From: Pseudomonadota bacterium
GTDB taxonomy: Bacteria; Pseudomonadota; Alphaproteobacteria; Rhizobiales; Hyphomicrobiaceae
NCBI GenBank assembly: GCA_023428365.1
Contig: JAEYYQ010000073.1
Coordinates: 1-5,548 of the forward strand
Length of the DNA stretch: 5,548 bases
Direction: 5' to 3'
The stretch's first letter is position 1. Each line of letters begins with the position of its first letter. Positions 1 to 4,793 of the stretch are shown piece after piece. The notes under the pieces are model-generated. The model made no database searches, was not told the DNA's origin, and was given only the letters and a program-made list of their open reading frames with translations. Position numbers and translations under genes: made by a program.

Positions 1-304
1 CGGCGAGCGGCGACGCTGCGAGATCGCGAGGGCGCTTGCCAGCGGCCCCTCTTACATGCTTCTGGACGAGCCGTTTGCCGGCATCGATCCCATTGCGGTG
101 GGCGACATCCAGGAGCTTGTCCGTCACCTGACCCGTCGCGGAATTGGGGTACTTATCACAGACCACAACGTCCGCGAGACCCTAAGCCTGATCGATCGCG
201 CGTACATCATTTACGATGGTCAAGTTCTGACGCAGGGTAACCCGGAGGAAATCATACAGAACGAAGACGTCCGCAGGGTCTATCTCGGGGACATGTTCAG
301 TTAA
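1..304 (+). CDS. lptB: LPS export ABC transporter ATP-binding protein LptB (3' part)
   Basis: This is the cytoplasmic ATPase subunit that powers the LptB2FG transporter, which extracts lipopolysaccharide from the inner membrane and pushes it along the LptC-A-D bridge. The reading frame is open from base 2 and 100 residues are visible, so the Walker A half is missing. The window opens inside the ABC signature: [12 protein letters not shown] is the tail of the usual SGGERRR form. Walker B follows as YMLLDEP with the catalytic Glu, then the D-loop AGIDP. The switch histidine is in ITDHNV (codon at 164-166), and the C-terminal part ends in [17 protein letters not shown] and the YLGD ending are typical of LptB rather than of amino-acid transporter ATPases. 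rpoN begins 66 bp downstream on the same strand, the classical lptA-lptB-rpoN order, so co-transcription is likely. The family assignment is firm; the start lies outside the window. Confidence 0.95.
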   Translation, partial: GERRRCEIARALASGPSYMLLDEPFAGIDPIAVGDIQELVRHLTRRGIGVLITDHNVRETLSLIDRAYIIYDGQVLTQGNPEEIIQNEDVRRVYLGDMFS

Positions 305-324
305 TCAGGTCTAAGTCATACTCG

Positions 325-348
325 GCGAGAACTGTCCCGCGAGAAGTG
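325..348 (+). repeat. Short direct repeat between lptB and rpoN
   Basis: Two copies of GCGAGAA(C/G)TG lie at 325-334 and 339-348, with starts 14 bp apart and 9 of 10 bases identical, just upstream of the rpoN ribosome-binding site. They could be a tandem operator or chance. No regulator is suggested by the motif itself. Confidence 0.25.
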
Positions 349-370
349 ACGGTCCGAGGGTACTGCGGCT

Positions 371-1915
371 ATGGCGATTACCGCCAGATTAGAAGTCAGA
401 CAAAGCCAGCAGCTGGTGATGACACCCCAGCTCCAGCAGGCTATCCGTCTGTTACAATTCTCAAATTTAGAGCTCAACGCCTTCATCGACGCCGAGTTGG
501 AGCGCAATCCGCTGCTCGAACGGGATGAGACCGATGGCGGAAGCGACCTGGATGCTGGCCCCTCCTCCACCCAGAGCGAGACCAACGCGACCGGCAACGG
601 GGACGCGGAGGAATGGCTCGATCTCAACGGATCGGGAACAGATGCATCAGCAAGCCTCGATGCGGACCTCACGAACGTCTTTCCGGAAACGTCAGCGACC
701 GATCTGGCAGGAGCCGAGCTGGGCGACAGCGGCTGGGCCTCGCTGCGGCAGCGCAATCATATCGGCAGCGAAGACGGCATCGACCTCGACGACTTCGCGA
801 CGTCCGATATCTCCCTCAAGGATCATCTGACGGGTCAGCTGAACCTCAACATCAGCGGCCCCGCGGATCGCCTCATCGGCCAGTTTCTGATCGATATGGT
901 GGACGAGGCTGGATATCTGACTGGGGATCTCAGCGTTGTCGCGGATCGCCTCGGCGCCTCTCTCGAGAACGTCGAAGCGGTGCTCGCCCGGCTTCAGACA
1001 TTCGACCCGCCGGGCGTGTTTGCACGGACGCTTGGCGAATGCCTCGCCCTGCAGCTGAAAGATCAGAACCGCTACGACCCGCAGATCGGCGGCCTCCTCG
1101 ACAACCTGGAATTGCTGGCTTCGCACAATCTTCCCGCATTGCGCCGCATTCTCGGTATCGATGCGGAAGAACTCGCCAGCATGATCACCGAGATCAAGGG
1201 GCTGAATCCGAAGCCGGGTCTGCAATTCGGCTCGGTCCACGTCCAGCCCGTGGTTCCTGATGTGATCGTGCGGCCTTCAGCCGACGGCGGCTGGCACATC
1301 GAACTCAACGCCGACACGCTTCCGCGCGTGCTGGTCAATCGCGGCTACTACTCGCACGTCTCCCGCGCCCCAGGCAGCACGGCGAACGACAAGAATTATC
1401 TGATGAACTGCCTGCAAACCGCCAACTGGCTCGTGAAGAGCCTCGACCAGCGAGCACGGACGATCCTGCGCGTATCGGAAGAAATCGTCCGCCAGCAGGA
1501 CGGTTTCTTCACCCACGGCGTTCAGTATTTGCGTCCGCTGAACCTGAAAACCGTGGCCGACGCCATCTCGATGCACGAATCGACGATCAGTCGCGTGACG
1601 TCCAACAAGTACATGGCCACGCCGCGTGGCGTCTTCGAACTGAAATACTTCTTCACGTCCGCCATTGCCTCGGCTGGCGACGGTGAAGCCCACTCGTCCG
1701 AGGCCGTCCGACACCGCATCCGTCAGATGATCGACGGTGAAACCAGCCAAATGGTGCTTTCCGATGACATGATCGTCGACAAGCTCAAATCGGACGGCAT
1801 CGACATCGCGCGACGGACAGTCGCCAAGTACCGCGAGGCCATGCGGATTCCATCGTCCGTCCAGCGGCGCCGGGAAAAGAAGCTATTCGAGCGCAAGACG
1901 GCAACATTTGCCTGA
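371..1915 (+). CDS. rpoN: RNA polymerase sigma-54 factor RpoN
   Basis: Sigma-54 directs RNA polymerase to -24/-12 promoters and needs an AAA+ enhancer-binding activator to melt DNA. It typically controls nitrogen metabolism, carbon uptake, motility or nitrogen fixation. The 514-residue protein is full length. Region I, about residues 1-50, has the Gln/Leu-rich QSQQLVMTPQLQQAIRLLQ that contacts activators and holds the enzyme silent. Region II, about 51-145, is acidic and low in complexity (many D, S, G, T) and is variable in the family. The core-binding domain runs from about 146 to 330. The DNA-binding part has a helix-turn-helix near 392-412 (LKTVADAISMHESTISRVTS). The RpoN box, ARRTVAKYRE, is intact at 480-489 (DNA 1808-1837) and reads the -24 element. 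The ATG at 371 is preceded by GAGGG at 356-360 with 10-nt spacing, and MAITARLEVRQSQ matches the usual family start. No second copy is visible, although rhizobia often carry two. Confidence 0.98.
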   Translation: MAITARLEVRQSQQLVMTPQLQQAIRLLQFSNLELNAFIDAELERNPLLERDETDGGSDLDAGPSSTQSETNATGNGDAEEWLDLNGSGTDASASLDADLTNVFPETSATDLAGAELGDSGWASLRQRNHIGSEDGIDLDDFATSDISLKDHLTGQLNLNISGPADRLIGQFLIDMVDEAGYLTGDLSVVADRLGASLENVEAVLARLQTFDPPGVFARTLGECLALQLKDQNRYDPQIGGLLDNLELLASHNLPALRRILGIDAEELASMITEIKGLNPKPGLQFGSVHVQPVVPDVIVRPSADGGWHIELNADTLPRVLVNRGYYSHVSRAPGSTANDKNYLMNCLQTANWLVKSLDQRARTILRVSEEIVRQQDGFFTHGVQYLRPLNLKTVADAISMHESTISRVTSNKYMATPRGVFELKYFFTSAIASAGDGEAHSSEAVRHRIRQMIDGETSQMVLSDDMIVDKLKSDGIDIARRTVAKYREAMRIPSSVQRRREKKLFERKTATFA

Positions 1916-1926
1916 ATCCTAGGCAA
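1908..1926 (+). other. Small inverted repeat over the rpoN stop codon
   Basis: TTGCCT (1908-1913) and AGGCAA (1921-1926) form a perfect 6-bp stem with a 7-nt loop that contains the rpoN TGA. There is no following T-run, so it is at most a weak transcript-end or decay-stabilising hairpin, not a clear intrinsic terminator. Confidence 0.3.
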
Positions 1927-2061
1927 TTGGCGACCCGCAGCGCCACATCCCGCACCTTCCGCACGTCAGTGGCCGTCACTTTCATTGACTTTGCTTGACC
2001 TGAGCCTTAACCTTTCGTCATCGATGTCGCATGCGTCGACTCACCTCAGGCAGCCAGGGGG

Positions 2062-2077
2062 CGGCTGTTATCTTGCA
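2062..2077 (+). promoter_or_regulatory. Weak candidate sigma-54 (-24/-12) promoter
   Basis: CGGCTGTTATCTTGCA has the invariant GG and GC dinucleotides exactly 10 nt apart and a full TTGCA -12 half. The -24 half is imperfect (CGGCT instead of TGGCA). A start near 2088 would place the hairpin at 2096-2114 at the very 5' end of the transcript, with no open reading frame of coding character behind it. The match could be chance. Confidence 0.3.
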
Positions 2078-2095
2078 GAGGTAGTCCAACGATAT

Positions 2096-2114
2096 GGACC
2101 GGCGGGAGCGGTCC
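2096..2114 (+). repeat. Inverted repeat GGACCG-N7-CGGTCC
   Basis: There are perfect 6-bp GC-rich arms at 2096-2101 and 2109-2114 around a 7-nt purine-rich loop, GCGGGAG. As RNA this would be a stable stem-loop near the 5' end of any transcript from the upstream -24/-12 candidate. No T-run follows, so it is not an intrinsic terminator. Confidence 0.4.
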
Positions 2115-2277
2115 GCGTCTCAGTGTGTACGAGCTCGGTCGTTCGGACATTGCGAGATGCAGAAACTCGATGACATTGATAACAGCGGGCGAATTTGCGC
2201 ATTTAGTCACGTGGTCGCCGCGCTTATGCTTTCTTCACAGACATCCTCCCCTAACCCCTTTAGAGGCCCACATTTTT

Positions 2278-2290
2278 CCGTGCGCCACGG
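2278..2290. repeat. Inverted repeat CCGTG-CGC-CACGG
   Basis: Perfect 5-bp arms flank a 3-bp centre, a size that suits a dimeric DNA-binding protein. A T5 run lies immediately before it on the + strand, which is the wrong side for a terminator in that direction. The binding factor, if any, is unknown. Confidence 0.3.
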
Positions 2291-2324
2291 GGGCAAACCT
2301 CTGTCAGGTCCGTCAAAATCGCAC

Positions 2325-2340
2325 GGCAGGTCTGCCTGCC
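2325..2340. promoter_or_regulatory. Inverted repeat GGCAGG-TCTG-CCTGCC, candidate activator site
   Basis: Perfect 6-bp arms (2325-2330 and 2335-2340) surround a 4-bp centre. The repeat lies about 120 bp upstream of the -24 element at 2460, which is within the usual 80-150 bp distance of upstream activator sites for sigma-54 enhancer-binding proteins. It does not match the NifA site (TGT-N10-ACA) or the common NtrC site (TGCACC-N5-GGTGCA), so a different activator would be needed. The role is inferred from symmetry and position only. Confidence 0.35.
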
Positions 2341-2459
2341 ATGATGCGGCCAGACTTGACGAGATAGGTGTTTGTGGTGTTTCGCAATGCGATGTGGAAT
2401 GGCGCCGGAACGACCCGCCGCCTGATCCGGTAATCCGAGAATTGAACCGGTCTCTCACC

Positions 2460-2475
2460 TGGCAGCTTCTTTGCA
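2460..2475 (+). promoter_or_regulatory. Sigma-54 (-24/-12) promoter of ptsN
   Basis: TGGCAGCTTCTTTGCA fits the consensus TGGCACG-N4-TTGCW: the -24 half TGGCA is complete, the -12 half TTGCA is complete, and the invariant GG and GC are separated by exactly 10 nt. Only the CG after TGGCA is changed, to GC. The base before it is a C, the preferred pyrimidine. The predicted start, about 12 nt beyond the GC, is near 2486, giving a leader of about 100 nt before the ptsN ATG. It lies on the coding strand of ptsN and in non-coding DNA, which makes chance less likely. Confidence 0.7.
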
Positions 2476-2586
2476 AGGAAGCGCGCCGGAGGATCGAGTG
2501 CATTTGAACTGACGCAATCGCGCAAAAGCTCGCTCAAGGGCACTTTTGGGCAACGAGCCCGGTACCTCGAAGGGAATGCGAACGAC

Positions 2587-3057
2587 ATGGAACTTGGGGA
2601 CCTGCTGACACCGGATGGGATTATCCCGTCCCTGAAGGCGAAGAGTAAGAAGCAGGCGCTGCAGGAACTCAGCCAGCGCGCCGCGGAGATCACTGGTCTG
2701 CACGCCCGCGAGCTGTTCGACACGCTTTTGCAGCGTGAACGGTTAGGTTCGACCGGACTCGGCCGTGGCATCGCCATCCCGCACGTGAAGGCAAAGCAGC
2801 TCAAAGAGATCGTTTGCCTCTTTGCCCGCCTCGACGAGCCCATCGAATTCGAATCGCTCGATAACGAACCGGTCGATTTGATCTTTCTGCTGCTCGCTCC
2901 CGAACATGCAAGTGGTGATCATCTCAAGGCGCTGGCGCGCATTTCCAGGCTGCTGCGCGAGCCAGGAACCATCACCCGCTTGCGCGCCGCCACCGACGCC
3001 GCGGCGCTCTATGCGGTCCTCGCGGAACCCGTGGGGGCAGCGGCGCACGTGGCTTGA
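2587..3057 (+). CDS. ptsN: PTS IIA-like nitrogen regulatory protein PtsN (EIIA-Ntr)
   Basis: EIIA-Ntr is the final phosphoryl acceptor of the nitrogen PTS (EI-Ntr, NPr, EIIA-Ntr). It does not transport sugar. It acts in the cytoplasm as a regulator through its phosphorylation state, with known family targets such as potassium transport, sensor kinases and stringent-response enzymes. The 156 residues form one PTS EIIA type-2 domain. The phosphorylated histidine is H66 in GIAIPHVK, followed by the conserved LFARLDEPIEFESLD and PVDLIFLLLAPE segments and the DHLKALARISRLLR helix. The length is usual. The ATG at 2587 has AAGGG at 2570-2574, a slightly long 12-nt spacing; ATG at 2576 is in another frame. 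It follows rpoN on the same strand but 671 bp away, and it has its own strong -24/-12 promoter match at 2460-2475, so expression may depend on sigma-54. uppP ends 13 nt downstream in the opposite direction. Confidence 0.96.
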   Translation: MELGDLLTPDGIIPSLKAKSKKQALQELSQRAAEITGLHARELFDTLLQRERLGSTGLGRGIAIPHVKAKQLKEIVCLFARLDEPIEFESLDNEPVDLIFLLLAPEHASGDHLKALARISRLLREPGTITRLRAATDAAALYAVLAEPVGAAAHVA

Positions 3058-3070
3058 TCGAGCGGGCAGC

Positions 3071-3868
3071 TCATCCGAGCAGCGCGAGCCCGATCAGGCC
3101 AGCCGTTCCGACCACGATCCGCCACCATCCGAACAGCGCGAATCCGTGACGGCTGATGAAATCGAGCACGTAGCGGACGACGAAGACTGCGGCCACAAAG
3201 GCCGCCACGAATCCGACGGCAATACCCGTCAGATCGTCGGGCTGTAGGATGTGCCAATTCTTGTAGAGATCGTAGGAGAAGGCGCCCGCCATCGTCGGCA
3301 TGGCGAGGAAGAACGAGAACTCGGCGGCGGCACGCTTGTCCGCCCCCATCAGCAGCGCTCCGACGATCGTCGCGCCCGACCTCGAAACACCCGGGATCAT
3401 GGCCACGCACTGACACAGTCCGATTCTGAAGGCGAGCCATGGCGAGAACTGCGTGACATCATGATAACGCGGCTTCAAGTTTAGCCGATCGACGAACAGC
3501 AACACGATTCCGCCAACGATCAGAACACAGCAGATCAGCACCGGAGATTCAAAAAGCACGGTCTTGATGAAGCTGTGCAGAAGGACGCCCAGCACGGCGG
3601 CCGGCAAGAACGCCAGGATGATCGAGAATAGAAACCGCCGAGCGCCAGAATCACTCGGCAAATCGAGCGCAAGCCGGGTCAACTTGTGGGCGTAAACTGT
3701 CAGTATCGCCAGGATCGCACCCAGCTGGATGAGAACCTCGAAGACTTTGCCGGTCGACTCAAAGCCGAGAAAGTGCCCCGTCAGAAGGAGATGCGCGGTA
3801 GAGGAAACTGGTATGAATTCAGTGAGGCCTTCGATGAACCCCAGCAGCAAAACCTGCCAAATCGGCAT
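3071..3868 (-). CDS. uppP: Undecaprenyl-diphosphatase UppP (BacA family)
   Basis: This integral inner-membrane enzyme hydrolyses undecaprenyl diphosphate to the monophosphate, the lipid carrier for peptidoglycan and surface polysaccharide precursors. Overproduction in this family gives bacitracin resistance. The 265-residue protein is full length and hydrophobic, with about eight membrane segments. The first signature, [15 protein letters not shown], carries the catalytic E13, E17 and H26. The second, [10 protein letters not shown], carries the phosphate-binding R163. These correspond to E17, E21, H30 and R174 of the E. coli enzyme. The start (complement of 3866-3868) has a very good ribosome-binding site, GAGGAAGG, at 3872-3879 on the complement. 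The gene is convergent with ptsN (13-nt gap, no terminator seen) and divergent from fzlA, a pairing that links lipid-carrier supply with division. Confidence 0.97.
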   Translation of the reverse strand: MPIWQVLLLGFIEGLTEFIPVSSTAHLLLTGHFLGFESTGKVFEVLIQLGAILAILTVYAHKLTRLALDLPSDSGARRFLFSIILAFLPAAVLGVLLHSFIKTVLFESPVLICCVLIVGGIVLLFVDRLNLKPRYHDVTQFSPWLAFRIGLCQCVAMIPGVSRSGATIVGALLMGADKRAAAEFSFFLAMPTMAGAFSYDLYKNWHILQPDDLTGIAVGFVAAFVAAVFVVRYVLDFISRHGFALFGWWRIVVGTAGLIGLALLG

Positions 3869-4047
3869 GCGCCTTCCTCGTGCTTTGGTCTGAGTACCCG
3901 GCCTTGCTGGCGCACTCTTGCGAAATTCATATGACCGGCACCTGTAGCAGATTCACGGCACCACTGGACTGACTGAAGCGTCACACTGCCTATTGGACGC
4001 CAATCACTGTATCCATGCAGCTCAGGAAGATCTGAACCTCGAGGATC
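3869..4047. promoter_or_regulatory. Divergent intergenic region between uppP and fzlA
   Basis: These 179 bp must carry promoters for both divergent genes. I find no convincing -35/-10 pair on either strand; TTGCGA at 3920-3925 is an isolated weak hexamer. The region contains a perfect 5-3-5 inverted repeat at 3992-4004 and a GANTC site (GATTC, 3950-3954), the sequence methylated by CcrM in alphaproteobacteria. A GAGG for fzlA sits at 4041-4044, only 3 nt from its ATG, closer than usual. Confidence 0.5.
3992..4004. repeat. Inverted repeat ATTGG-ACG-CCAAT, candidate operator
   Basis: Perfect 5-bp arms flank a 3-bp centre, ending 43 bp before the fzlA start. The size and position suit an operator for a small dimeric regulator. 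It is not a terminator, since it has no T-run. The regulator is unknown. Confidence 0.35.
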
Positions 4048-4743
4048 ATGCATACACTCAGGCATTATCGGCTTTGTCCCTTCTCGCGCGCGATCCGCAT
4101 CGCGTTAGGCGAACTCGACATCGAGGTGGAGCTTGCCGAAGAAAAGCCGTGGGAGTGGCGACCTGAATTCCTGGCCATCAACCCTTCCGGAGAGCTTCCT
4201 CTCCTCGAAATGGACACAGGACGGGTCATTTGCGGTGCATATGCCATTTCCGAGTATCTGGCCGACGAGTTCAAGCATCATCCCGTCGATGGGCAAACCG
4301 TGCCGCTGTTTCCCGGCACCACCGAGCAGCGCGCCGAAGTCCGGAGGTTGATCGATTGGTTTCATCGCAAATGCGATCGCGAAGTCGTGCAGGAGCTTCT
4401 TCACGAAAAGCTCTACACGCGCATTGCACTGGAAGTGCCCCGCAGCCCCGATCCGGAGGTGCTGCGCGCGATCCGGTCGAATTTGCGTTACCATCTGAGT
4501 TATATTGGTTTTCTGGCTGATCAGCGTCGCTGGCTGGCGGGCGACGAGATGAGCTTTGCCGACATTGCCGCGGCGGCCCATATATCCTGCGTCGATTATC
4601 TCGGCGAGGTGCCGTGGGAGCAGTATCCGAGCGCCAAAGTGTGGTATGCGCGGATGAAGTCGCGACCGTCGTTCCGGACCATCCTGGCGGATCGCGTTGC
4701 GGGAGCGCCGCCGCCGCCGTACTACGAAGACCTTGATTTTTAG
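4048..4743 (+). CDS. fzlA: GST-fold FtsZ-binding protein, FzlA-like
   Basis: FzlA in Caulobacter binds FtsZ filaments, sets their curvature and helps activate the septal wall synthase, so it controls constriction. It has a GST fold but is not known for glutathione conjugation. This 231-residue protein has a thioredoxin-like N-terminal domain (about 1-78) with LCPFSR at 9-14, Trp residues in KPWEW (33-37), and the cis-Pro loop NPSGELP (46-52). An all-helical GST C-terminal domain (about 95-210) contains the FADIAAA motif near 170-176. The protein ends in a proline run followed by YYEDLDF. From memory, a conserved acidic tail of this type, near residue 227 in Caulobacter, is needed for FzlA function, and the length is close to the known 230 residues. 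M-x-TL followed by a C-P-x-S stretch supports the start. It lies 50 bp before queG, probably in one transcript, and is divergent from uppP. GST family is certain; the FzlA role is inferred, and a metabolic GST is the alternative. Confidence 0.78.
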   Translation: MHTLRHYRLCPFSRAIRIALGELDIEVELAEEKPWEWRPEFLAINPSGELPLLEMDTGRVICGAYAISEYLADEFKHHPVDGQTVPLFPGTTEQRAEVRRLIDWFHRKCDREVVQELLHEKLYTRIALEVPRSPDPEVLRAIRSNLRYHLSYIGFLADQRRWLAGDEMSFADIAAAAHISCVDYLGEVPWEQYPSAKVWYARMKSRPSFRTILADRVAGAPPPPYYEDLDF

Positions 4744-4744
4744 G

Positions 4745-4766
4745 GGTCCGGCAACCGCAGCGGACC
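4745..4766 (+). repeat. Hairpin just after the fzlA stop codon
   Basis: GGTCCG (4745-4750) and CGGACC (4761-4766) are perfect 6-bp arms around a 10-nt loop, starting 2 nt after the fzlA stop. The sequence AACCGCAGC occurs in the loop at 4753-4761 and again at 4771-4779. No T-run follows, so read-through into queG is expected. It may stabilise the fzlA message or tune queG expression, or be fortuitous. Confidence 0.35.
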
Positions 4767-4793
4767 ACGGAACCGCAGCATAAACTGGATGCG

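Larger units (their letters stand above)
1916..2586. other. 671-bp region without a recognisable gene between rpoN and ptsN
   Basis: This is where hpf/raiA (long-form hibernation promoting factor, roughly 190-200 residues) normally lies in the rpoN operon of alphaproteobacteria. I read all frames and saw neither the HPF N-terminal fold sequence nor its conserved C-terminal dimerisation motif. The longest + strand frame (2094-2507) is rich in Arg, Ser, Cys and His, lacks the GC-rich third positions of the neighbours and has no Shine-Dalgarno sequence, so I do not call it. The region looks less GC-rich than the flanking genes. It holds two candidate -24/-12 promoters (2062-2077 weak, 2460-2475 strong) and inverted repeats at 2096-2114, 2278-2290 and 2325-2340. 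No transposase remnant, terminal inverted repeat or tRNA was seen. Confidence 0.7.

Noticed and set aside
1277..1750. 157-codon minus-strand frame inside rpoN, and other long antisense frames in rpoN, fzlA and queG
   Set aside because: They are antisense shadows of well-supported genes, as expected in GC-rich DNA, with no domain signals.
1985..2012. TTGACT and TTGACC hexamers as -35 elements of a sigma-70 type promoter
   Set aside because: No acceptable -10 hexamer lies 16-18 bp downstream of either one.
2278..2290. Inverted repeat beside a T5 run as an intrinsic terminator
   Set aside because: The T-run precedes the stem on the + strand and would read as A-run after it on the minus strand, so it cannot work in either direction.
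2400..2460. tRNA-like T-arm (GGTTCAATTC on the minus strand near 2436-2446)
   Set aside because: The flanking bases do not pair as a 5-bp T-stem, and no acceptor, D or anticodon arms can be drawn.
2094..2507. 137-codon open frame between rpoN and ptsN
   Set aside because: It has no Shine-Dalgarno sequence, a composition rich in Arg, Ser, Cys and His, third codon positions unlike the neighbouring genes, no recognised motif, and its end overlaps the strong -24/-12 promoter match.
2313..2843. 176-codon open frame on the minus strand
   Set aside because: It runs antisense through half of ptsN, has shadow-type composition, and shows no motif or ribosome-binding site.
3961..3980. GG-N10-GC spacing near 3965-3978 as a further sigma-54 promoter
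   Set aside because: Only the two invariant dinucleotides fit; the -24 half reads TGGAC and the -12 half reads AAGCG.
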